Shown here: one piece after another, positions 41,773 through 49,696 of the stretch
Layout of the letters: each line of letters opens with the position of its first letter
Numbering within the stretch: the stretch's first letter is position 1
The notes under the pieces: model-generated
Database searches by the model: none
Seen by the model: only the letters and a program-made list of their open reading frames with translations
Told to the model about the DNA's origin: nothing
Assembly: GCA_035937595.1 (NCBI GenBank)
Contig: DASZHS010000005.1
Span: 124,001-188,000 of the forward strand
DNA: 64,000 bases
Reading direction: 5' to 3'
Source: Palsa-459 sp035937595
Lineage (GTDB): Bacteria > Actinomycetota > Acidimicrobiia > Acidimicrobiales > RAAP-2
Program-made: the position numbers and the translations under genes

Positions 41773-42600
41773 CTACTCGGCCGGTCCGCTGGGGGCGTCC
41801 ACCACGCGGCGCGCCACGATCTCGGTGATCCGGCGCCGCTCCATCGACTGGACCCGCAGCTCCCAGCCGTCGACGGCGATCGCGTCGCCGGGCTCGGGGA
41901 TGCGGTCCAGCCGCTCGAGCAGGTACCCACCGATCGTCACGTAGTCGCCCTCGGGGAGGTGCACGCCCAGGTGCTCGGCGACCTCGTCGATGCCGGCCTG
42001 GCCGTCGATGAGCCATCGGTTCGCGTCGATCCTCGCGAAGTCGGGCTCCTCGTCCTCGTCGAACTCGTCGGAGAGGTCGCCGACGAGCGGCTCGAGGAGG
42101 TCCCGCAGCGTGGCCACACCCGCGACGCCGCCGTACTCGTCGAGGACGACGGCGAACGTTCGTCGCTGCGCGCGCATCTCGGCGAGCGCCTCCAGCACCC
42201 CCATGGACTCGGGCAGCAGCAGCGGCGGGCGACGCACCTTGCGCGAGATCTCCGTCGTGTCGGGCAGCGACGTCGGGAACGAGCGCGCACCCTTCGAGCT
42301 GCGGAAGAGGTCGCTGACGAACAGGACGCCGTCGACGTCGTCGAGCTCGTCGTGCAAGGCCACGGGGAAGGCCCGGTGCCCGCTGTCACGGATCGCGTCG
42401 GCCACCGCCTCGGGGGTGACCGGCATCGAGAGGAACGTGACGTCGACCCGCGGGGTCATCACCTCTTTCAGCTCGGTCGTCCGCAGGTCCGCGAGGCGCT
42501 CGACGATGAGGCGCTCCTGGACGTCGGCGGGGTCGTCGGGCGCAGCGGCGCGACGCAGCCGGCGCCGGGCGCGCCGGTCCGGCTCCTCGCCGTCAGCCAT
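41773..42600 (-). CDS. CorC/HlyC-type CBS-domain protein
   Basis: The 275-residue product has two CBS domains (VMTPRVDVTFLSMPVTPEAVADAIRDSGHRAFPV and the MGVLEALAEMRAQRRTFAVVLDEYGGVAGVATLRDLLEPLVG stretch) and a C-terminal CorC_HlyC domain (LPEGDYVTIGGYLLERLDRIPEPGD). There is no DUF21 membrane domain, so it is the cytoplasmic form. Relatives regulate Mg or Co transport through adenine-nucleotide binding. It overlaps the receiver-protein gene by eight bases. Confidence 0.9.
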   Translation of the reverse strand: MADGEEPDRRARRRLRRAAAPDDPADVQERLIVERLADLRTTELKEVMTPRVDVTFLSMPVTPEAVADAIRDSGHRAFPVALHDELDDVDGVLFVSDLFRSSKGARSFPTSLPDTTEISRKVRRPPLLLPESMGVLEALAEMRAQRRTFAVVLDEYGGVAGVATLRDLLEPLVGDLSDEFDEDEEPDFARIDANRWLIDGQAGIDEVAEHLGVHLPEGDYVTIGGYLLERLDRIPEPGDAIAVDGWELRVQSMERRRITEIVARRVVDAPSGPAE

Positions 42601-43027
42601 CGACGGGCGAGCCGGGCGCAGCGACGGTCACGGGCCGCCAGGCGTCGTCTTCGTAGGTGGCCCCGTCGAGCAGGGCGCGCACCGCGCGGCGGAGCTTCAC
42701 CGGCTCGAGGGGCTTGACGAGGAAGCCCTCGACGCTCGCGCGCCGTGCGAGGAAGACGTCGGGACGCCGGTCGAGGAGCATGAGGACCGCGACGTGCGGC
42801 ACGTCGCTGTAGGACTCGAAGTTGCGCAGCTCGGCCGCGATGGCGACCCCGCCCATCGCCCCGATCTGCAGGTCCAGGATGGCGAGGTCGACGTCCTCGT
42901 CGACGGCCATGCGCACGGCCTCGGGCCCGCCCTGCGCCTCGAGCACCAAGACGTCCGGCCCCTCGATCGCGGCGCGGACCGAGCGGCGCAGCGACGGGAG
43001 GTCGCTCGCCACGAGGACGCGTGCCAT
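42593..43027 (-). CDS. stand-alone response-regulator receiver domain
   Basis: A 144-residue receiver protein without output domain. D9 (ASDLP) and the phosphorylation Asp in AILDLQIGAMGG are visible, and K in GFLVKPLEP completes the site; the usual second acidic residue next to D9 is Ser. It overlaps the CorC-like gene and no histidine kinase is near, so its partner is elsewhere. Confidence 0.8.
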   Translation of the reverse strand: MARVLVASDLPSLRRSVRAAIEGPDVLVLEAQGGPEAVRMAVDEDVDLAILDLQIGAMGGVAIAAELRNFESYSDVPHVAVLMLLDRRPDVFLARRASVEGFLVKPLEPVKLRRAVRALLDGATYEDDAWRPVTVAAPGSPVDG

Positions 43028-43061
43028 CGCGCGCAGCGTACCGGACCCGGTCGCCTCGACC

Positions 43062-44132
43062 TCAGCCCGTCAGCGCCGCGCCCAGCTGGCGGGCGACGTC
43101 ACGGAGCCCCTCGAGCTCGGTCGCCGGCGTCGGCGACAGCGCGACACCGGCGACCGCCGCACCGCCGAAGAGCGCGGTGATCGCGGTGAGCATCGCTGCG
43201 TCGTGGCGCGCCGCACGCTCGAGCACCTCGAGCGTCGCGAGCTGCTCGCCGGCGATGCCCGCCACGACCGGGAGCGCGTCGGGGTCGAGGTCGGTGAACG
43301 AGGGGTGGCACCGGTTCACGACGGCCGCGGTCGGCGTGACGCCGCGCTGGGCGAGGTGCTGGGTGAACCACGACGCCTCCTCGAGCGCGTCGGCGACCGG
43401 GGTCGTCACGAGCACATAGGCCGTCGAGGGAGCGACGAGGAGGGCCTGGACCTCGCCCGCCCGCTCGGCGAACCCCTCCTGCATCCCCGCGAACGCCTGG
43501 AAGAACTCGACGGCGTCCTCCACGAGCTCGCCGCCCACGACGGCGGCGACGCCGCGGAGGAAGGCCGAGGTGGCCGCGGACGCGGCGCGCAGCGTGAACC
43601 GCGTGGGGGCGATGAGCCCGCGCACGACGCGGTGGCCGAGGAACCGCAGCAGACGCTCGGGCGCGTCCAGGAGCTCGAGCGCGCTGCGCGTGGGCGGCGT
43701 GTCGACGACGACCACGTCGTAGGTCTCGGCGTGGTGCAGCTCGTAGAGGCGCTCCATCGCCATGTACTCCTGGGTGCCGCCGAGCGCGCTCGCGAGCGAG
43801 CGGTACAGCGGGTTGCGGCGGATGGCGGCGGCCTGGGCGTCGCTCGTCGCGTGGCGGCCGATCAGCGCGTCGAAGGTGGAGGCGGCATGGAGCTGCACGG
43901 CGTGCAGGGAGCCCGGCCACCCGCCCTCGACGGCGACGGGCACGTCGCTCGTCGTGTCGATCCCGAGGGCCCCGGCGAGGCGCCGGGCGGGGTCGACGGT
44001 GACGACGCAGACCCGAGCGCCGCGCGACGCGAGCCCCACACCGACGGACGCGGCGACCGTGGTCTTGCCGACCCCGCCGGCGCCGCAGACGACGACGACG
44101 GGCGTCTCGCCCAGGGCGTCGAGCACGCTCAC
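43062..44132 (-). CDS. ArsA/Get3-like ATPase, second of a pair
   Basis: A 356-residue SIMIBI-class ATPase. The P-loop is CGAGGVGKTT, in which the signature lysine of the deviant Walker A motif (KGGxGK) is replaced by Ala. VVVVDTPPTRSALELLDAPERLLRFLG follows, with the Walker B/switch II region. It overlaps the upstream ArsA gene by GTGA. The pair probably forms a heterodimer with unequal sites; in mycobacteria similar pairs (Rv3679-Rv3680) lie next to WhiB4, and the role in redox or glycerol tolerance there is not settled. Confidence 0.85.
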   Translation of the reverse strand: MSVLDALGETPVVVVCGAGGVGKTTVAASVGVGLASRGARVCVVTVDPARRLAGALGIDTTSDVPVAVEGGWPGSLHAVQLHAASTFDALIGRHATSDAQAAAIRRNPLYRSLASALGGTQEYMAMERLYELHHAETYDVVVVDTPPTRSALELLDAPERLLRFLGHRVVRGLIAPTRFTLRAASAATSAFLRGVAAVVGGELVEDAVEFFQAFAGMQEGFAERAGEVQALLVAPSTAYVLVTTPVADALEEASWFTQHLAQRGVTPTAAVVNRCHPSFTDLDPDALPVVAGIAGEQLATLEVLERAARHDAAMLTAITALFGGAAVAGVALSPTPATELEGLRDVARQLGAALTG

Positions 44133-45082
44133 TCGTGGCCCTCGATCGCTTGCACCGCGCCGAGCAGCGCGTCGGCGAGGAGGTCGGCCTCGGCCGGGCC
44201 GAGCCGATCGGTGTCGAGCGGCGGCAGCGCGAGCACCCGCAGCGGGAGCGACGCGGCGAGCCGGTGGACCTCGGCGGCGGCGGACAGCTCGCGGGAGCGC
44301 TCGAAGCGACGCGCCGACTCGACGGCGGCGGCGAGCGGTGGCCCGAGCGCGGCCGCGTCGTCGGTCCCGAGCGGCGCCTCGAGGGCGGGGCCCGGCGGGA
44401 CGTACTGGTTGACGACGACGACCGACAGCGTCACGCCCGCGCGGTCCTCGACCTCGTAGGCCGCCTCGATCGTCTCGTCGACGGCGAGCTCGCGCGGGAG
44501 CGTGACCAACAGGACGCGACAGCGCGCGGGGTCCGCGAGCAACGCGGCGACCTCCTCTGCCTGGCGGCGCACCGGGCCACCGCGCGCCGCGGTCGCGAGC
44601 CCCGCGGGCGAGGTGAGCAGCGTGATGGCGTGCCCGGTCGCGGGTGCGTCGACGACGACGAGGTCGAACTCGCCGCCGCGCTCGACGGCCTTCAGCTTGC
44701 CGAGCACGAGCACCTCGCGGATGCCGGGGATCGCGAACGAGACCACGTCGAGCGCACCAGAGCGCCGGAGACGACGCACCACGGCCCCGAGGGTGTGCGC
44801 GCGCAGCCACTCGACGAGCGCGTCGTCGGGCCGGATCCTGCGCGCCGTCACTGAGCCGCCCGCCGGGTAGGCGACCGCCAGGCGCTCCTCCCAGTCGAGC
44901 ACGCCGTCGAGGCCGAGCGCGCGGGGCAGCTCGCCGCGGCCCTCGAGCTCGACGGCCAGCACCCGCAGCCCGCAGCGCGCCGCGGCCAGCGCGACGACCG
45001 CGGTCGTCGTCGACTTGCCGACCCCGCCCTTGCCCGCGACGAACAGGACCTTCGACCGTTCGAAGAACGCGACGGGGTCCAT
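44129..45082 (-). CDS. ArsA/Get3-like ATPase, first of a pair
   Basis: A 317-residue SIMIBI-class ATPase with an intact deviant Walker A, AGKGGVGKST, and VVVDAPATGHAITLL as the switch II region. It contains no metal-site cysteine triad of arsenite ATPases, so arsenic export is unlikely. It heads the operon and diverges from whiB across 134 bases. Confidence 0.85.
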   Translation of the reverse strand: MDPVAFFERSKVLFVAGKGGVGKSTTTAVVALAAARCGLRVLAVELEGRGELPRALGLDGVLDWEERLAVAYPAGGSVTARRIRPDDALVEWLRAHTLGAVVRRLRRSGALDVVSFAIPGIREVLVLGKLKAVERGGEFDLVVVDAPATGHAITLLTSPAGLATAARGGPVRRQAEEVAALLADPARCRVLLVTLPRELAVDETIEAAYEVEDRAGVTLSVVVVNQYVPPGPALEAPLGTDDAAALGPPLAAAVESARRFERSRELSAAAEVHRLAASLPLRVLALPPLDTDRLGPAEADLLADALLGAVQAIEGHE

Positions 45083-45139
45083 CGGCGGAGGGTACCGCGA
45101 GGATGTGGAGAACCTGCGAAGAACCCCTGTTCAGAGGCC

Positions 45140-45168
45140 TTGTCGGGCCGGGGCGCCGTCGGTACCGT
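45140..45168 (+). promoter_or_regulatory. whiB promoter
   Basis: TTGTCG (45140-45145) and TACCGT (45163-45168) are 17 bases apart. They give a leader of about 40 bases for the whiB gene, in the gap shared with the divergent ArsA operon. Confidence 0.55.
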
Positions 45169-45216
45169 TTGTTCTAGGAGGAGTGCCCGCGTGATCGGGG
45201 GTACGGGGGTGGGGCG

Positions 45217-45474
45217 ATGGCGATCGTGACCGAGGAGTGGCAGCGCCACGCTGCCTGCAAGGGGCCGAAGGCAGAGCTGTTCTTCCCCCCGACGAGCCCC
45301 GAGCGCAAAGAGGACCGCATGGCGCGCGAACGGGACGCGAAGGCCATCTGCGCGTCCTGCGCCGTGTGCTGTGAGTGCCTGCGCTACGCCCTGCGGATCA
45401 AGGAGGCCCACGGGATCTGGGGCGGCACCACCGAGCTCGAGCGCCGTGACCTCTCGGAGCGCCAGGCGAGCTGA
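45217..45474 (+). CDS. WhiB-family iron-sulfur regulator
   Basis: An 85-residue protein with the four cluster cysteines at C14, C45, C48 and C54 (spacing X30, X2, X5) plus extra Cys at 51 and 52. The signature turn GIWGGTTELERR follows. WhiB proteins hold a [4Fe-4S] cluster, respond to O2 or NO and act with the principal sigma factor. The ArsA pair next door suggests the WhiB4/WblA group; this is by synteny only. Confidence 0.95.
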   Translation: MAIVTEEWQRHAACKGPKAELFFPPTSPERKEDRMARERDAKAICASCAVCCECLRYALRIKEAHGIWGGTTELERRDLSERQAS

Positions 45475-45489
45475 GCGCCCGCGAGCCGC

Positions 45490-46398
45490 TCAGCTCGCGT
45501 CGATACGCAGCGCGGCGTCGGCCGCGAGCACCCCGCGTGCGCGGCACACCGCCGTCGGGCGCTGCGCGTCGGCGAGGCAGATCGCCGCCGTCAGGTAGTT
45601 CGCCGAGGCGAGGATCGACTGGGTCACCGGGTTTGTCGGGTTGCTGAGCGCGCCGGCGACCTGGTCGCGGCTCACCCCGGCGAAGGTGACCGGGCTCAAG
45701 GCGGCCTCACGCGCCACGGCCACACCCCCGACGTCGACGAACGGGTACGTCGACGTCGGGTCGAGGCGGCGCTCGACGACGGCGAACCGCGACGGCACGA
45801 CCATGAGGCGCGAGTAGCCCGCCCCGGCGCGCACGTCGGAGGCGACCTCGTAGGCGCGCAGCACGAGGTAGCGACTGACGTACTCGGCGCCGTAGAAGCT
45901 GAACGTCGGCGTGTTGGGCGCGAAGTCGATCGAGGACGACGCGACGTCGTAGAGGGCGCCGAAGGCGCCGAACCTCGAGAGCGCGACGATGAGCGGCCAG
46001 CGCTCCGCGGCGCTGAACGAGTTGTACTCGGCACCGACGAAGAGCACGATGGGCAGCGTGCGGCCCGACGTCGTGCGCAGCGCGAGGCGACGCCCGTGGA
46101 TCATCGTCGGCGCGACGACGGGCACGGTCACGGATCTGATGCCGACCTCGTCGGCGACCGACACCGGGACGTGAGTCACCTCGTCGAGCACGGTCGGCGA
46201 CGTGGGCGAGAGCGCCGTCGTGGTCCGCGGGCCCGACGAGCCCCCCACGACCTTCACCAGAAGGACCGTGCCGAGGATGGCGAAGACGACGCCCACGGCG
46301 AGCTTCCACCACACCGCGTGCCGGGATCGCGGCACGTGCAGCGGCCCGGGGCCGCTCGGGGCTGCCTCGCCGGTGTCGGTCACCTGTCCTTCGTGCAC
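45490..46398 (-). CDS. DUF929 family protein lacking its CxxC motif
   Basis: A 302-residue membrane-anchored protein (helix AVGVVFAILGTVLLVKVVG at about 33-52) followed by an outward thioredoxin-like domain. It aligns end to end with the gene at 46979: VTSVPASV/VTHVPVSV, the position just before the helix, ALSRFGTF/ALSRFGAF, TPTFTFY/TPTFSFY and FPFMDIG/YPFVDVG. Where the paralogue has CPFC, this one reads NSFS (about residues 126-129). It can therefore not perform disulfide exchange. GTG 46398 has AGGAG upstream; GTG 46383 is possible. Third gene of the VKOR operon. Confidence 0.8.
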   Translation of the reverse strand: MHEGQVTDTGEAAPSGPGPLHVPRSRHAVWWKLAVGVVFAILGTVLLVKVVGGSSGPRTTTALSPTSPTVLDEVTHVPVSVADEVGIRSVTVPVVAPTMIHGRRLALRTTSGRTLPIVLFVGAEYNSFSAAERWPLIVALSRFGAFGALYDVASSSIDFAPNTPTFSFYGAEYVSRYLVLRAYEVASDVRAGAGYSRLMVVPSRFAVVERRLDPTSTYPFVDVGGVAVAREAALSPVTFAGVSRDQVAGALSNPTNPVTQSILASANYLTAAICLADAQRPTAVCRARGVLAADAALRIDAS

Positions 46399-46474
46399 CG
46401 CGCTCCTGTCGACGGCGGGGCAACGGTAGCCCTCTGCCGACGTCGCTCCGAGGGGCGGTCCGGGCGTGCGTTGC

Positions 46475-46969
46475 TCAGCGCTCCTCGCCCCAGCCGAGCA
46501 TCGACGGCACCGTGGTGACGATGCACACGAACAGCGCGAACGTGACGACGTGCACCCCGGTGCAGTACTCGCAGATGTGGCCGATGATGAGCAGCTCGGC
46601 GATGAGGAGCCACAGGACGAAGGCCATGCCGACCGCCGCGAAGACTAGCCGCGCGAGGTGCACCTCGCGGCGCTGGGACCGCCACGCCTGCGGCGTGCAC
46701 AGGACCGTCATGCAGACGTACTGGGCGAGACCGAGGAACGCGACGGGGATGCCGAGGAACCTCGACTGCGCCGACGTTGTGACCGCCGCGCAGTCGAAGA
46801 CGCCGTTGACGCTGCAGTGGAGCGCCCTCGGCTCGAAGTGGGTGATGGTCAGGTAGGTCGAGGCGGCGAGCCCGAGGAGCGCGAGGGCGAGCGTCGTCCA
46901 CCGCACCCAGGTCGGGGCGGGCGTGACGGTGACGGGCGTTCGGCCCGCCGCCGCCGAGGCCGTCGTCAC
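46475..46969 (-). CDS. vitamin K epoxide reductase (VKOR) family protein
   Basis: The 164-residue product has four helices and the four VKOR cysteines: HCSVNGVFDC, the outward pair, and CEYC in the last helix, the quinone-facing active site. In bacteria lacking DsbB it reoxidises a thioredoxin-like oxidase using quinone. The preceding gene supplies a CPFC thioredoxin-like protein. It begins nine bases after that gene. Confidence 0.9.
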   Translation of the reverse strand: MTTASAAAGRTPVTVTPAPTWVRWTTLALALLGLAASTYLTITHFEPRALHCSVNGVFDCAAVTTSAQSRFLGIPVAFLGLAQYVCMTVLCTPQAWRSQRREVHLARLVFAAVGMAFVLWLLIAELLIIGHICEYCTGVHVVTFALFVCIVTTVPSMLGWGEER

Positions 46970-46978
46970 GACGATGCC

Positions 46979-47824
46979 CTAGAGCTTGAGGCCGAGCGCC
47001 GTCGCCGCCGCGGTGACCCCGGGCGAGGCGCACACCGACGCCGGCGGGCTCTTAGCCGAGGCGCACAGCCCCGCCGAGACGTAGTTGGCCGTGGCGATGA
47101 TCGCCTGGGTCACCGCGCTCGAGGTGTTCGTCAGCTGGGAGGCGATCTGGGCCTGGGTGGTGTAGCCGGCGAGGTCCAGCGGGTCGAACGCCGAGTTGAC
47201 GACGAAGGTGTGGTTCCCGATGTCCATGAACGGGAACGTCTGGCTGGTGTTGTACTGACCGACGAGCTTGGCGATGTCGTTCGGCAGCGTCATGAGGGGC
47301 TGGTGGTTACGGTCCTGCACCTCGTAGCCCGTGAACGCGAAGTACTTGCTGTGGTAGCCCACGTTGTAGAAGGTGAACGTCGGCGTGTTCGGGGCGTAGT
47401 CGGTCGACGAGGAGAACATGGTGTAGAGCGTGCGGTTGTCGAAGGTGCCGAACCGCGACAGCGCGATGATGATGCCCCACCGCGTCGCCGCGCAGAACGG
47501 GCAGTAGTCCGCCCCGTAGAAGAAGGCCGCGGGGAGGCCGTGCTGGGTCAGCTTGGGCTGGCCCTTCAGCACGCCGAAGACCGTGTGCGGGTCGACGCTG
47601 ATCGTGGGGGAGGTAACGCCGATCGTGTTGAAGACCGAGGCGGGGACGCTGGTGACCTCGTCGTAGACCGTGGACGACGCGGCCGGGAAGAGGTTCCGCT
47701 GCGGGCCGGAGCTGTCGAGCGTCTTCACGAGGACGACGGTGAGCACGACGGCGACGACGACGCCGACCGAGACCCAGGCGATGAGGACGCCGTTGGCACG
47801 GGGGCGTCGCTTCGGCTTTACCAT
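46979..47824 (-). CDS. DUF929 thioredoxin-like protein with CPFC
   Basis: A 281-residue protein with an N-terminal membrane anchor (VLIAWVSVGVVVAVVLTVVLV) and an outward domain whose active site is GADYCPFCAATRW (C108 and C111). It is the likely substrate-oxidising or isomerising partner of VKOR, the next gene. DUF929 was first noted in archaea; its oxidase role is inferred from the motif and the neighbour. ATG 47824 with GGAGG upstream. Confidence 0.85.
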   Translation of the reverse strand: MVKPKRRPRANGVLIAWVSVGVVVAVVLTVVLVKTLDSSGPQRNLFPAASSTVYDEVTSVPASVFNTIGVTSPTISVDPHTVFGVLKGQPKLTQHGLPAAFFYGADYCPFCAATRWGIIIALSRFGTFDNRTLYTMFSSSTDYAPNTPTFTFYNVGYHSKYFAFTGYEVQDRNHQPLMTLPNDIAKLVGQYNTSQTFPFMDIGNHTFVVNSAFDPLDLAGYTTQAQIASQLTNTSSAVTQAIIATANYVSAGLCASAKSPPASVCASPGVTAAATALGLKL

Positions 47825-47923
47825 GGCGCGTCCTCCGTCGTGATCCTCACACCGCAACCTCCGCGTCTCGCGGCATCGTCGAGCAGGATAGCCAGCGAGG
47901 ACAAGGATTCCCTACTACCTCGC

Positions 47924-47929
47924 TAAGTT
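47924..47929 (+). promoter_or_regulatory. putative -10 box of a leaderless promoter
   Basis: TAAGTT lies seven bases before the ATG of the Nudix gene in an AT-richer gap, with no ribosome binding site. Confidence 0.45.
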
Positions 47930-47936
47930 TTCCCTA

Positions 47937-48812
47937 ATGGACGTCAGCGCACCCCCTCGGCCGGCGGCGACGGTGATCGTCGCTCGTGATCGACCGGGTG
48001 CGAACTTCGAGGTCCTCATGCTGCTGCGCAATCTCAAGAGCGACTTCGTCGGTGGCGCCTTCGTGTTCCCCGGCGGCGCGGTCGATCCCGAAGACGCGAC
48101 GCACGACGCTGCGGCGCGGTGCACCGGTCTCGACGACGCGCGCGCGTCGACGACGCTCGGTCTCGACGCTGGCGGCCTCGCGTACTGGGTCGCCTGTGCT
48201 CGCGAGCTCTTCGAGGAGGCGGGGCTGCTGCTCGCCCGGGGCGAGGACGGTGCGCCGCTCGACACGGCCGATGCGCGGCTCGTCGCACGGCTCGTCGAGC
48301 ACCGCAAGCAGCTCAACGAGGGGACGCGGCGGTTCCTCGACGTCCTCGCCGAGGAGCGGCTCGTCCTCGAGGCGGGCGCGCTGTCGTACTTCGCGCACTG
48401 GATCACGCCGATCGGCCCGACGCGGCGCTACGACACGCGCTTCTTCGTGGCCGCCGCCCCGCTCGGGCAGGTCCCGCTGCACGACGACAAGGAGCTGGTC
48501 GCGAACGCATGGGTCACCCCGGCCGAGGCGCTCGAGCGCCACCGTCGCGGCGAGATGCAGCTGATCCTCCCCACGATCAAGAACCTGGAGGCGATCGCTC
48601 GCTTCGCGTCGTCGCAGGCGTTGCTCGACGCCGCACGTGGGGCCGCGGCGGTGCCGACGATCGAGCCGAGGATCGTCCAGGACGGCACCGGCGTGCGGAT
48701 CCTGCTGCCCGGCGACGACGGCTTCGAGGACTCCGCGGCCGTCGACGTCGCGGCGGGGTCGGTCCCCAACGACGCCATCGGCCGCGCGTCGAGCGACACA
48801 CGAACACCGTGA
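47937..48812 (+). CDS. Nudix hydrolase (NUDT7/NUDT19-like)
   Basis: A 291-residue Nudix protein. The box is split: FPGGAVDPEDA is followed only after about 35 inserted residues by ACARELFEEAGLL, which carries the REXXEE metal ligands. A split box is the pattern of peroxisomal CoA diphosphatases of the NUDT19 group, so a CoA or acyl-CoA pyrophosphatase is plausible. It overlaps the metallo-beta-lactamase gene by GTGA. Confidence 0.85.
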   Translation: MDVSAPPRPAATVIVARDRPGANFEVLMLLRNLKSDFVGGAFVFPGGAVDPEDATHDAAARCTGLDDARASTTLGLDAGGLAYWVACARELFEEAGLLLARGEDGAPLDTADARLVARLVEHRKQLNEGTRRFLDVLAEERLVLEAGALSYFAHWITPIGPTRRYDTRFFVAAAPLGQVPLHDDKELVANAWVTPAEALERHRRGEMQLILPTIKNLEAIARFASSQALLDAARGAAAVPTIEPRIVQDGTGVRILLPGDDGFEDSAAVDVAAGSVPNDAIGRASSDTRTP

Positions 48813-49696
48813 GCGGCCCGACCGCGCTACCCGACCACGCGATCGGGCCGGCCTGCGTCCCGGGCGTGCCCGCGTCCGTGCACCCGACGGTCACGCGCGT
48901 CACCGCGCCCAATCCCTCGATGATGACGGGACCAGGCACCAACACCTACGTCGTCGGCGACGAGGCCGTGGTCGTCATCGACCCGGGCCCGCCGATCGCC
49001 TCGCACCTCGACGTGGTGATCAGCGTCATCGCAGGACGTCGGGTGACCGGCGTCGCGGTGACGCACCACCACCGCGACCATGCGCCTGCGGCACGCTCGC
49101 TCGCGGCGGCCGTCGACGCGCCGGTCGTCGGCCGCGGCCACGTGCTGCTCACGGTCGACGTCGCCGCCGACGAGGGCACGGTGCTCGACGCCGGCAGCAT
49201 CGAGCTCGTCGCGTGGCACACGCCCGGCCACGCCTCGGACCATCTGTGCTTCTTCGCGCCGGCCACGGGCTGGCTGTTCACGGGCGATCACCTCATGCAG
49301 GGGTCGACCGTCGTCATCCGGCCGCCCGACGGCGATCTCACGGCCTACCTCGCTGCGATCACACGCGTGCGCGACGACCGGCGCGTGCGCCGTCTCGTCC
49401 CCGGACACGGCCGGATGCTGAGCGCACCGGCCAAGGCGGCGGACGAGGTCCTCACCCACCGGGCCCAGCGCGCCGCGATCGTGCTCGACGCGCTCCGTGC
49501 GCACGGCCCGGGGACGGCGGCCATGATCCGGGTGCACGCGTACGCCGACGTTGGCCCGGAGCGCAACGACGTCGCGACCGCCACGTGCTGGGCACACCTC
49601 CTCGCCCTCGTCGACGAGGGGCTGGCCACGAGCACCGCGGAGCGGTTCGATCCAGAGGCCGTCTTCGAGGCTGCCGTGCGCGCGCCCGACGCCTAG
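48809..49696 (+). CDS. metallo-beta-lactamase fold hydrolase (LACTB2-like)
   Basis: A 295-residue protein. THHHRDHAPA is the HxHxDH metal motif, HTPGHASDH and FTGDHLM give the further ligands, and VPGHG the last His. The C-terminal helical part (ALRAHGPGTAAMIRVHAY) matches LACTB2-type enzymes. Possible substrates are RNA ends or thioesters. It is coupled to the Nudix gene by four bases and meets mrp at a shared CTAG. Confidence 0.85.
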   Translation: MSGPTALPDHAIGPACVPGVPASVHPTVTRVTAPNPSMMTGPGTNTYVVGDEAVVVIDPGPPIASHLDVVISVIAGRRVTGVAVTHHHRDHAPAARSLAAAVDAPVVGRGHVLLTVDVAADEGTVLDAGSIELVAWHTPGHASDHLCFFAPATGWLFTGDHLMQGSTVVIRPPDGDLTAYLAAITRVRDDRRVRRLVPGHGRMLSAPAKAADEVLTHRAQRAAIVLDALRAHGPGTAAMIRVHAYADVGPERNDVATATCWAHLLALVDEGLATSTAERFDPEAVFEAAVRAPDA

